Part shown: positions 42,964 to 50,350 of the stretch, piece after piece
Layout: every line of letters begins with the position of its first letter
Position numbering within the stretch: the stretch's first letter is position 1
Origin: CAVVWJ01 sp965652025
GTDB taxonomy: Bacteria > Gemmatimonadota > Gemmatimonadetes > Gemmatimonadales > GWC2-71-9
Assembly (NCBI GenBank): GCA_965652025.1
Contig: CBFGTM010000012.1
Span: 1 to 64,000, forward strand
Direction of reading: 5' to 3'
Length of the DNA: 64,000 bases
The notes under the pieces: generated by a model
Seen by the model: only the letters and a program-made list of their open reading frames with translations
The model's database searches: none
What the model was told of the DNA's origin: nothing
Translations under genes and position numbers: made by a program

Positions 42964-44628
42964 TTAGTCTACGATCTCTAAATCTAACGCATCGGCTGCC
43001 GTGTCGAGGGCGGGGTCCTTCGCCCGAAACTCCCGGAGCCGCTCGGCTTTGATACTGGAGTCCGAAAGCCGGCGCGGGCGGGCGGGCGGGGCCTCGCCCG
43101 AGCTGGGACCGGTCACCCGGAGCCGCACCGGCTGACCGAGGCTGCGGGTGAGGATCTCCTCCACCGTTCGGGCCTCCTGCTCTAGCCGCTCCGCAAACAG
43201 CTGGTTGGGCTCTCGCAATGTCACGTTGAGCCAGGGGAGCACCAGTTCGGCCGGTTCCACCGCAGCGAGCAGCTCGCCCAGGAAGCGGCTTTGCACCCGG
43301 GCAGCAACGATGATCGCCGGCCATCCGGCCCGAATCGCCTCGATCGACGGCGCGAGCTTGGCCGTGGGGGGAGGGGAAGCGGGGATGCCTGGACGGGGGG
43401 AAGCCTGGCGCTGGTCGGATCGAGTGTCGCGGTGAGGCTTAGTCGGAGGTGCCGGCTCCTTGGCCGACTGGGACTTCCCCACTTCCCCGCTTCCTCGCCT
43501 CCCCCCTGTGATCACTTCCTCCAGATCGACCAGCCGGTCCATAAGAGCCCAGCGGAGCAGCATGGTTTCCACCGCGAGCCTGGGGTTCACGCTGCGCCTG
43601 ATGTTGGTCTCGTCCTCGGCCAGAAGCCGGAGCATCCGTAGTACATCACCGGGCTGTAGCTCGCTTCGATACGTCTCCAGCGAGCTGCGGAGAGCCTCGG
43701 TCATACCCTCCGGCTCGGCACCAACTTGCAGCATGAGCAGCCCGCGCAGCACCTCGGCAGCCCCGGCCATGAATTCCGAGAGGTCCACCCCGGCCTCGCA
43801 CAGCCGGTCCACCAGGGAGAATACGGCTGAGGGCTGCTGTTCGACCACCAACTGGAGCATCGCTCGATAGAGCTCGTCGTCGGCCAACCCCAGCACCTCG
43901 CGGACCCGCTCCGCCGTAACCTGTCCCTCTCCGAAGCTCAAGCACTGGTCGAGCACCGAGAGAGCGTCGCGCATGCCGCCATCGGCGTGCCGGGCAATCA
44001 GCGTCAGGGCATCATCATCCGCGCTGAACCCCTCAGTCTGAAGCACCTGGCGCAAACGGTCTCGAATGGCCCCGGGCCCGATGCGCCTGAAGTCGAAGCG
44101 CTGGAGACGGGACATCACCGGCGCGGCTGTGGCGGCAATCTTGTGAGGCTCGGTAGTGGCGAAGACGAAGACCACACCCGGCGGTGGCTCTTCCAGCACC
44201 TTCAGCAGCGCGTTCCACGCCTCGCGGGTGAGCATGTGAGCTTCATCGATGATGTAGACCTTGTGATGCCCTTCCTGGGAAGCGGCGTACATGGCGCGCT
44301 CGCGGAGGTCGCGGGCATCATCTACCCCCCGATTGCTGGCGGCATCGATTTCCACCACGTCGAGATTGGCCGACCCGCTCCAGATCCGGAGACAGTTCTC
44401 GCACTCGCCGCAGGGATCGCCAGAGTCTTCTCGATTGGAGCAGTTGAGCGCCATGGCCAGGATGCGCGCCGCGGTGGTTTTGCCCACTCCCCGCGGCCCG
44501 GTGAGCAGGTAGCCGTGGCCTACCCGGTTCCGGGACACGGCCCCCCGGAGTACGGCGGCGACATGGTCCTGCACCAGGAGATCGGAAAAGCGTTTGGGAC
44601 GGTACCGGCGGGCAAGGGCGATGGTCAT
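42964..44628 (-). CDS. dnaX: DNA polymerase III subunit gamma/tau
   Basis: The ATG at 44628 gives a 554-residue protein starting TIALARRYRPKRFSDLLVQDHVAAVLR, the family start; the frame upstream runs through the SRP RNA gene. The AAA+ core has Walker A GPRGVGKTTAARI, a four-Cys zinc site (CSNREDSGDPCGECENCLRIW), Walker B VYIIDEAHMLTREAWNALLKVLEEPP and a sensor region. Domain III is followed by a low-complexity linker (about 375-430) and a C-terminal domain. It is the clamp-loader motor of the replisome. A slippery heptamer for a gamma form was not identified. The linker contains short tandem repeats (43473-43496). Confidence 0.94.
   Translation of the reverse strand: MTIALARRYRPKRFSDLLVQDHVAAVLRGAVSRNRVGHGYLLTGPRGVGKTTAARILAMALNCSNREDSGDPCGECENCLRIWSGSANLDVVEIDAASNRGVDDARDLRERAMYAASQEGHHKVYIIDEAHMLTREAWNALLKVLEEPPPGVVFVFATTEPHKIAATAAPVMSRLQRFDFRRIGPGAIRDRLRQVLQTEGFSADDDALTLIARHADGGMRDALSVLDQCLSFGEGQVTAERVREVLGLADDELYRAMLQLVVEQQPSAVFSLVDRLCEAGVDLSEFMAGAAEVLRGLLMLQVGAEPEGMTEALRSSLETYRSELQPGDVLRMLRLLAEDETNIRRSVNPRLAVETMLLRWALMDRLVDLEEVITGGRRGSGEVGKSQSAKEPAPPTKPHRDTRSDQRQASPRPGIPASPPPTAKLAPSIEAIRAGWPAIIVAARVQSRFLGELLAAVEPAELVLPWLNVTLREPNQLFAERLEQEARTVEEILTRSLGQPVRLRVTGPSSGEAPPARPRRLSDSSIKAERLREFRAKDPALDTAADALDLEIVD
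43473..43496. repeat. Three 8-base tandem units in the dnaX linker
   Basis: ACTTCCCC-ACTTCCCC-GCTTCCTC lies within the part of dnaX that codes for the disordered linker between the clamp-loader core and the C-terminal domain. It keeps the reading frame, since 24 bases code for eight residues. Confidence 0.5.
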
Positions 44629-44660
44629 GAAGCCATGGCGGTAAGCGGTAAGCAAAAAGA

Positions 44661-44766
44661 AGTGCCTCAGGCACCCCGAAGCGACACCGGACATCGCTTA
44701 GCGCTGCTACCGGCGAGGTCCTGACGCGGTTCACGCGCCGGCGCCCTTCGGACCTGAGGCACCCTA
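44661..44766 (-). ncRNA. ffs: Small bacterial signal recognition particle RNA (4.5S-type)
   Basis: On the minus strand the RNA closes with a 10-bp terminal stem, GTGCCTCAGG (44753-44762) pairing with CCTGAGGCAC (44662-44671), followed by a T-rich stretch CTTCTTTTTG that would end transcription. The apical part (about 44703-44725) has the Ffh-binding hallmarks: CAGG and ACC on one side and GGT plus AGCAGC on the other, enclosing a short loop. The length of about 105 nt is normal for the small SRP RNA. A TTATAT -10-like box (44768-44773) sits just upstream, but no clear -35 is seen. Position immediately before dnaX matches the scr-dnaX-ybaB-recR order of Bacillus. Ends are approximate. Confidence 0.85.
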
Positions 44767-44803
44767 AATATAACTGGACCAAAAGGGCCGGGGAACCGCC
44801 TTG

Positions 44804-45298
44804 CTAGCGCTGGCCGGCGAGGTTGGAGTTATGCATGTTCACCGCGTACTTCCAGCTGCCGTCCGGCTGCTTCTTCAGAATTTCCACGAACTTGCCTTCA
44901 TCGGCCATCCCGGGACTCGCCCTTTCCTTAGGAACGGCGGTGAAACGATAATGGCCCACGTTGTAGGCCAGGTCGCCCCTCCCCTCGACCGTGTCGGACC
45001 CCACCTCGAACTTCAGGGTATAGGCCTTGAGGAGTCCTCCCCAGAAGGCCCTGATCGCATTGCGTCCCCGCAGCGCTGGAGCGCTCGGTGGCAGCAGGAC
45101 GGCATCGCTGGCATACAGGCCGACTACGGCGTCCACATTCCCGGCGTTTACCGCGGCCATTAATGCCGAATCGGCAGTCCGAATGGCAGCAAGGTCGGTA
45201 TCACTGAGCGCAGCCGAGGCGCTCGGAGAGCTACCAGACCGGCAGGCGATGGTGACCGACGCGCTCAAGCCGAGAAGCAACGCACGTGAGAATGGCAT
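44804..45298 (-). CDS. SnoaL/DUF4440-like lipoprotein (NTF2 fold)
   Basis: The protein has 164 residues with a signal sequence ending in a lipobox-like TIAC (Cys19), so it is probably a lipoprotein. The mature part is an NTF2-like fold of the DUF4440/SnoaL type: AAIRTADSALMAAVNAGNVDAVVGLYASDAVLLPPSAPALRGRNAIRAFWGG, then EGRGDLAYNVGHYRFTAVP and the final strand GSWKYAVNMHNSN. Such proteins may bind small ligands or act as non-specific enzymes; no catalytic residues can be assigned. It lies upstream of the SRP RNA gene in the same direction. Confidence 0.8.
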   Translation of the reverse strand: MPFSRALLLGLSASVTIACRSGSSPSASAALSDTDLAAIRTADSALMAAVNAGNVDAVVGLYASDAVLLPPSAPALRGRNAIRAFWGGLLKAYTLKFEVGSDTVEGRGDLAYNVGHYRFTAVPKERASPGMADEGKFVEILKKQPDGSWKYAVNMHNSNLAGQR

Positions 45299-45330
45299 CG
45301 GCCCAACTACCTCCCGCTTTTCGGTTGTGA

Positions 45331-46266
45331 TCAGCCGAGAATGGCTCGCTGGCTATCCAGCATCTTCTTGAGTTCCCAGGTTTCCGCCACAACCGCGCCG
45401 AGCAGGAACACGATGGCAGTGTAGTACACCCACAAAATGAAAAGCACGATGGCGCCCAGGTTCGCGTCGCCCCCGAGTCCCTCCAGCGAGGCGAAGTTGG
45501 TCAGATAGAGCGCGTAGAGCCGCTTGGCCAGCTCGAACAGCAGCGCCGTGAAGGTCGCTGCCACCAGAGCGGTTTTCCAGGGAAGCCGCCGCACCGAGGC
45601 GTAGCTGTAGGTCACATAGAAGAGCGATACTGAGAAGCTGAAGGCCAGCAGTTCGGTAAGATAGCGCCCCAACGTCGAGACGAAGAACCCGAGCTGGGGC
45701 ACCGTCTCGGCGCCGCGCGCCTGCAGAATGGTAAGACCGGTCGTCAACAGCGTGTTGGCCAGAAACAGTACCACGGTTCCAACGACCATGGCAGCGTCGC
45801 GGAGCTTAGCCAGCACGAACACCATGATGAAGCCGCGCTGCCGCTCCGGACGGAGCGAGACATCGTAGATGTCGTTGAGTGCAGTGCGGATGCCGGCGAA
45901 CAAGCGGGTGCTGAACCAGAGGAAGGTCGGGACTGCATAGAGCGACAGTTGTCCCCGCTTTTCGGTGATCCCGGTCAACAGGCGTTCGACAATGGCGAAA
46001 GGATCTCGATCGGGGAGCGTCGAATGGGGCGGTAGAAACCGGTGGAACAGCTCGATGGTGTCGACTTCCGACTCGTGAGTCACCGCCTGGGCAAAGTGGG
46101 TCAGGCCGATCAGCAACAGGAGGATGAATGGAACCGACGCCAGCAGCGCGTCGAAGGTCAGGGCGCTGGCAAGAAACGGGACGTTGTCTTCATCAGCGGC
46201 TTGGAGAGTCCGGCGCAGGAATCCGGCGGGCGACCGGTGCCACCCGCCGCGCCTGGAGCCGCTCAG
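45331..46266 (-). CDS. YihY/BrkB-family inner-membrane protein, probable CTG start
   Basis: The protein has five or six transmembrane helices with the family segments RGQLSLYAVPTFLWFSTRLFAGIRTALNDIYD, VRRLPWKTALVAATFTALLFELAKRLYALYLTNFA and GAIVLFILWVYYTAIVFLLGAVVAETWE. The first usual start codon (TTG, 46116) would cut off the conserved N-terminus. The frame upstream reads FLRRTLQAADEDNVPFLAS and ALTFDALLASVPFILLLLI, the normal YihY start region. No ATG, GTG or TTG exists in frame between 46116 and about 46450. A CTG at 46266 overlaps the upstream stop (CTGA) and has GAGGAG eight bases before it, so it is the likely start. The function of the family, once called RNase BN, is unknown. Confidence 0.85.
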   Translation of the reverse strand: MSGSRRGGWHRSPAGFLRRTLQAADEDNVPFLASALTFDALLASVPFILLLLIGLTHFAQAVTHESEVDTIELFHRFLPPHSTLPDRDPFAIVERLLTGITEKRGQLSLYAVPTFLWFSTRLFAGIRTALNDIYDVSLRPERQRGFIMVFVLAKLRDAAMVVGTVVLFLANTLLTTGLTILQARGAETVPQLGFFVSTLGRYLTELLAFSFSVSLFYVTYSYASVRRLPWKTALVAATFTALLFELAKRLYALYLTNFASLEGLGGDANLGAIVLFILWVYYTAIVFLLGAVVAETWELKKMLDSQRAILG

Positions 46267-46661
46267 GCGAGCGGCTCCTCGAGATCTGCGGGTGACCGGC
46301 GGCGAGCGCGGGCCTCGGCCAGGCGACGTTCCAGCTCTTCCCGGGGTGAGGGCTTGCTGCTCCGGCCGTAGCGGCCCGAGCGTTCTTCGTCTTCTAGATC
46401 TTCGTCTTCGTCCTCCAACATGCCCTGAAACGATTCCCGGGCACCACCGAATTGCTGGGTGATCTCGTCCAGCTTCTCCTCGGTCATGGCCCGCAGCTTC
46501 CAGAGCTTTCGCTGCAGGTTGCGCCGCGTCTCTTCACCGCTGCTGGGCGCATACAGCAGGGCAACCCCGGCGCCGAGGAGTGCACCCCAGAACAGCCACT
46601 TGGCGGAGGCGTCCCCTGCCCGCTCGACGTACACTACCTCTCTACCCAGCTTGCGACGCAT
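46263..46661 (-). CDS. YtxH-domain membrane protein
   Basis: The 132-residue protein has one N-terminal hydrophobic segment (AKWLFWGALLGAGVALLYAPSSGEETRRNL), which is the YtxH/gas-vesicle-like motif: a glycine-rich helix followed by APxSGEETR. After it come a helix and an acidic cluster (EDEDEDLEDEE), then a basic C-terminus. Family members are small envelope-stress or general-stress proteins of unknown role. Its stop overlaps the proposed CTG start of the YihY gene, and it starts eight bases after the aldolase gene, so the three form one transcript. Confidence 0.8.
   Translation of the reverse strand: MRRKLGREVVYVERAGDASAKWLFWGALLGAGVALLYAPSSGEETRRNLQRKLWKLRAMTEEKLDEITQQFGGARESFQGMLEDEDEDLEDEERSGRYGRSSKPSPREELERRLAEARARRRSPADLEEPLA
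46275..46280 (-). promoter_or_regulatory. Ribosome binding site GAGGAG for the CTG start of the YihY-family gene
   Basis: On the minus strand GAGGAG is separated by eight bases from CTG at 46264-46266. The CTG overlaps the stop codon of the YtxH-domain gene as CTGA, the same geometry as the ATGA and GTGA junctions elsewhere in the window. Confidence 0.6.
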
Positions 46662-46669
46662 CGATCCTC

Positions 46670-48085
46670 CTATTCCCCGGCATCGGGGTCGTCGGCCGCC
46701 GCCACCAGCACCGGCTTCAGTGCCGCATGATGCTGCACGGGGGCATGAATGAACCGGTTGACCTGATCCTCGGTTCCATTGACGTTCAACTGCTCGAACA
46801 GAAATGCAAACGTTCTCTCCAGATCGGCGGCAATCGCGGAGCGCACATCCTCCGGCAGTGACCAGAGGTCCCGCTTGAATGGGCCGATGGCCTTCTTGCG
46901 GGCCTTGTAGTAGAACTGCTCGTTGGTGTCACCGCTCTTTCGCTCGCCCGCGGCATTCTCGTCCAGCCAGCTACGCATCCGCTCCCGCAGCTCGGAAGGC
47001 AATTGCGGGTGATCGAAGACGATGTTCTGAAAATTGGTAGCCAGGTGAATTTCGGCGGTCTCGATCCGAGGAAAGTTGCCGAAGGCATTGGACGGAAGTG
47101 TGCTGGCCCCGTGCTGGACCGCCCCGGCAAGGCCGTAGTCTTCGCGCGCAACCTTCGACAACGCGGCCAGCGCCTGAAGGTCGAGCTTCACGTCCGCGAT
47201 GCTCCCGTCCGCAAGCACGACACCGCCGTGTGAGGTCCCCGTCTGGACCGAGATTTTGCTGATCCCGGCACCGTTTCCTCGCGATGCCAGGGTCCGGTTG
47301 TATCCCTGCATGAATGCGTGCAGCTCCTCGACGGTGCTGTTTTTCATGCCGACCTCACCAATCTCGGCGCCGACCGAGACGGTAACACCCTGTGGCTCGT
47401 GCTGCCGGATGAAGGTCGTGATCTCCGCCGCACGTTCGTAATTGAGCCGCTGCTGCTCGGAGAGCGAAGGCTGGGAGAGATCCACCAGGGTGGACGTATC
47501 CACGTCGATGTTATAGAAGCCCGCACCGACTTCCTCGGCGATCAGCTTCTTGACTTCGCCCACCTCTCCCTCGGGATCGGTCTGGTATTTCTTGTGGTTG
47601 ACCTGGCAGTGGTCGCCCTGAATGAAGAGCGGCAGGGCGTAACCCTCCCGCAGGGCAGCCGCGATCATCACAGCCACGTACTCCGCGGGGCGCTGCTCGG
47701 TGTACGCGATCTCGGACCGGGCAATCTCCAGGATAATGGCGCCGGCCTTGCCGGCTCGGGCCGTGCGAAAGATGGCGCGAGCCGTGTCATACGCCAGCAT
47801 GCGCACGTTGATGGCCGGCACCGTGAAGCCGCCGCACTCCCCTCGTCCCCGGGCCAGGTACAGGTCGTGGATCGACGCCGGCCGGGCCCCGGTGACCTGC
47901 CCCAGCTCCCACAGGAGCCAGCGGGCTGCCTCCCGGTCCTCGCTGCTGCCAAAGACCGCTTGCCAGGCCAGCTTGTCGGTGGCCGGGGATCGCAGCTTGG
48001 CCTGGTCACGCACCCTTACCCCGCCCGGGACTACCGTAACGGCCCCCTGATACAGGTCTACAACCCGCTGAACTGGCTCAGCCAT
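46670..48085 (-). CDS. Class II fructose-bisphosphate aldolase family protein
   Basis: The protein has 471 residues, longer than the usual 280-360. The class II aldolase core carries the zinc site FIQGDHCQVN, the FYNIDVDTSTLVDLS motif, VSVGAEIGEVG, and a later ISVQTGTSHGGVV followed by GAVQHGASTLP. The N-terminal 60 residues and the C-terminal 100 residues (KRDLWSLPEDVRSAIAADLERTFAFLFEQLNV) are extra to the short type and match a large aldolase subgroup. Its likely reaction is reversible cleavage of fructose-1,6-bisphosphate, but tagatose-bisphosphate or related ketose phosphates cannot be excluded. It is near the pgi and pyk genes on the same strand, 94 bases downstream of pgi. Confidence 0.85.
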   Translation of the reverse strand: MAEPVQRVVDLYQGAVTVVPGGVRVRDQAKLRSPATDKLAWQAVFGSSEDREAARWLLWELGQVTGARPASIHDLYLARGRGECGGFTVPAINVRMLAYDTARAIFRTARAGKAGAIILEIARSEIAYTEQRPAEYVAVMIAAALREGYALPLFIQGDHCQVNHKKYQTDPEGEVGEVKKLIAEEVGAGFYNIDVDTSTLVDLSQPSLSEQQRLNYERAAEITTFIRQHEPQGVTVSVGAEIGEVGMKNSTVEELHAFMQGYNRTLASRGNGAGISKISVQTGTSHGGVVLADGSIADVKLDLQALAALSKVAREDYGLAGAVQHGASTLPSNAFGNFPRIETAEIHLATNFQNIVFDHPQLPSELRERMRSWLDENAAGERKSGDTNEQFYYKARKKAIGPFKRDLWSLPEDVRSAIAADLERTFAFLFEQLNVNGTEDQVNRFIHAPVQHHAALKPVLVAAADDPDAGE

Positions 48086-48179
48086 GCACGCCTATCTCCT
48101 TGAAAGCAGTATCCATAGCTCGTCCGCCAAAGCTAGGGCGTGAGCTGGAGACTCGCAACGCGTTGCAGGAGTACCGTAG

Positions 48180-49574
48180 TCAGGTCTCATCCGAACCACT
48201 AGCCGCTCCGCTCGCGACCGGCTCATACCCGGCCCGGCCCATTGCCGCGAACGTCAGCCGCTTACCGAGCTCCACTCCCGGCTGATCGAATGGGTCAACG
48301 CCGTACCAGACCCCGGCGTACCCGGTCGCCAGTTGGAAGAACATTAAGGTCTCACCCAGGCTGGTTGAGCTCAGATCCGGCAGACGCAGGGTGCAATTCA
48401 TTCGGCCCATCTGCCCCAGGGCGGCAGAAGTTGCCTCATACTCGGCGTGCAGCAACTCACCCAGGGTATGCCCCGGGAGATAGGCCAGATCGGGCGGCAG
48501 ATTTTCCTCTCCAGCATCCGGTCGGGGGATCTCGAGATCCACCCCTAGATCGTCCACCGTGACAAAGGTGATCACCTTGTCGTAAGGCCCCTCCATGAAG
48601 AGCTGAACCTGGCTGTGCTGGTCGGTCGCACCCACGGCCGCAACCGGGGTGGGCCCCGCATGTACGGCCTTGCCCTCGCGGTTCGAGCGCTTGCCCAAGC
48701 TCTCGGCCCAGAGCTGCCGAAACCACTCAGCCAGCTCCCGAAGCCGGTCCGTGTAGGGCATGAGGACATGCACCCGGGCATCCTCCTGGGTATCCGCTTC
48801 GCAGAGAAGTGCGGCGTAGAGCGCCGCCGGATTGTGCAGCAGTTCCGTGGAATCAGCCCGCTCGAGGGCGTGGCGAGCACCCTCCAGCAGTCCCTCGACG
48901 TCGATACCCACCAGGGCTGCCGGCAGCAGGCCGACGGGCGACAAGACACTGAACCGGCCACCTACCTCGGGCGGCACGTCCAGGGTGGCGATGTGATCCC
49001 GTTGTGCCAGCTCCCGCAGAGCTCCGCGCTCGGGATCGGTGGTGAACACGAAATGACGGGATGCGGCCGCGCCGAGCGCTCGCTCCAGCCAGGAACGGAC
49101 GATCAGGTACTGGGCCATGGTTTCGGCGGTTCCGCCCGACTTGCTGATGACGTTGACCAGCACGCGTCGAGGGTCGATCCGATCCAGAGCGGCCGAGACT
49201 GACGTCGGATCCACGTTCTCCAGCACCGTGAGACGGGGGAAGAAATCCCGGCCTTCGTCGTCTAACTCGTTCCAGGCGGGGGGTCGCAACGCGTTCAGTA
49301 AAGCCTTCGTGCCCAGCGCGGACCCACCGATTCCGAGCACCAGCACGTGATCATGGGCCTGCCCCAGCCCTTCGGCGAAACTGCGGATGCCACGCACCGT
49401 CGGGCCCTGGTCCACCAGCTTGTAAAAGCCGTATTCTCCTGCGGCCCGCCGCCGCTCAACTTCCGATTGCACGTCGCCAAACCGGCGGGCCAGGGCCGAG
49501 AGCCGATCCCGTCTCAATCCATGCACCTGGTCCAAGCCATCTCGGAACAGGCGTCCGTACTGCAGCTTGATCAC
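48180..49574 (-). CDS. pgi: Glucose-6-phosphate isomerase
   Basis: The 464-residue protein has the SIS-fold PGI motifs VLGIGGSALGTKALLNAL, NVISKSGGTAETMAQYLIVRSWLE and GGRFSVLSPVGLLPAALVGID. The later segment FRQLWAESLGKRSNREGKAVHAGPTPVAAVGATDQHSQVQLFMEGP holds the conserved K-G and DQHSQ residues. The length fits the shorter bacterial/archaeal-type PGI. It interconverts glucose-6-phosphate and fructose-6-phosphate. Its start overlaps the MBL hydrolase stop by four bases (ATGA). Confidence 0.94.
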   Translation of the reverse strand: MIKLQYGRLFRDGLDQVHGLRRDRLSALARRFGDVQSEVERRRAAGEYGFYKLVDQGPTVRGIRSFAEGLGQAHDHVLVLGIGGSALGTKALLNALRPPAWNELDDEGRDFFPRLTVLENVDPTSVSAALDRIDPRRVLVNVISKSGGTAETMAQYLIVRSWLERALGAAASRHFVFTTDPERGALRELAQRDHIATLDVPPEVGGRFSVLSPVGLLPAALVGIDVEGLLEGARHALERADSTELLHNPAALYAALLCEADTQEDARVHVLMPYTDRLRELAEWFRQLWAESLGKRSNREGKAVHAGPTPVAAVGATDQHSQVQLFMEGPYDKVITFVTVDDLGVDLEIPRPDAGEENLPPDLAYLPGHTLGELLHAEYEATSAALGQMGRMNCTLRLPDLSSTSLGETLMFFQLATGYAGVWYGVDPFDQPGVELGKRLTFAAMGRAGYEPVASGAASGSDET

Positions 49575-50347
49575 GTCACCTCCACGGTCAATCCGTCGTA
49601 GGCGGGGAACACACCAGCCGGGAGCTGCGCCTCCAGTTCCGAGTGCCCCGTCTCATGGGTCAGATGAGTGAGATAGGTCCGCTGAGCGCCGAGCTCGCGT
49701 GCCGTGTCGATGGCCTCGGCGATGCTCAAATGAGTCGGATGAGGTCGCCACCACAGCGCGTTGAGCACCAGCACGTCGAGCCCTCGGAGCCGTTCCCGCT
49801 CGGCGGGGGGAATCACCTTTATGTCGGTGATGTAGGCCATGCGGTCGAAGCGATAGCCGAACACTCTGAGGCTTCCGTGCTGGAACGCCAGCGGGAGTAC
49901 GTCCACGCCCGCAATGCGGACCATCTGCTCGGGCTCAGTCTGGTGCAGCGTCAGCCTCGGCTTCGAGGTACCCTCGTACGGACGGACCGAATCATCGAAG
50001 ATGTAATTGAACGACGACCGGAGCCGATCCAGCGTCTCCGCTGGCCCGTAGAGCGGCAGCGGCTTTCCCTGCCGCACTGAGAAAACCCGGAGGTCGTCGA
50101 TGCCGTTGACGTGATCGGCGTGCTCGTGAGTGTACACGACGGCATCGATGCGGGAAAAGCCGGAGGAGATCAGCTGCAGACGAAGCTCGGGCGGTGTGTC
50201 GATCAGGATGGTCGAGCCATCCGCTTCCAGCACAGCGCCGGATCTGGTGCGCTTGTCTCGGGGATCGGTGGACCGGCAGACCGCGCAGTCACAACCGATC
50301 TGGGGCACGCCAAATGACGTGCCCGTCCCCAAAAACGTCAGACGCAT
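49571..50347 (-). CDS. MBL-fold metal-dependent hydrolase (PhnP-like)
   Basis: This 258-residue metallo-beta-lactamase-fold protein starts MRLTFLGTGTSFGVPQIGCDCAVCRSTDPRDKRTRSGAVL, with a Cys-rich segment typical of PhnP-like phosphodiesterases. It has the metal motif VYTHEHADHVNGIDDLR, a later His in AFQHGSLRVFGYRFD, an Asp in ITDIK and terminal THLTHETGH. PhnP hydrolyses cyclic ribose phosphates; relatives in this clade act on other phosphodiesters, and substrate cannot be told. It lies between pyruvate kinase (three bases upstream) and pgi (overlapping). Confidence 0.88.
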   Translation of the reverse strand: MRLTFLGTGTSFGVPQIGCDCAVCRSTDPRDKRTRSGAVLEADGSTILIDTPPELRLQLISSGFSRIDAVVYTHEHADHVNGIDDLRVFSVRQGKPLPLYGPAETLDRLRSSFNYIFDDSVRPYEGTSKPRLTLHQTEPEQMVRIAGVDVLPLAFQHGSLRVFGYRFDRMAYITDIKVIPPAERERLRGLDVLVLNALWWRPHPTHLSIAEAIDTARELGAQRTYLTHLTHETGHSELEAQLPAGVFPAYDGLTVEVT

Positions 50348-50350
50348 CTC

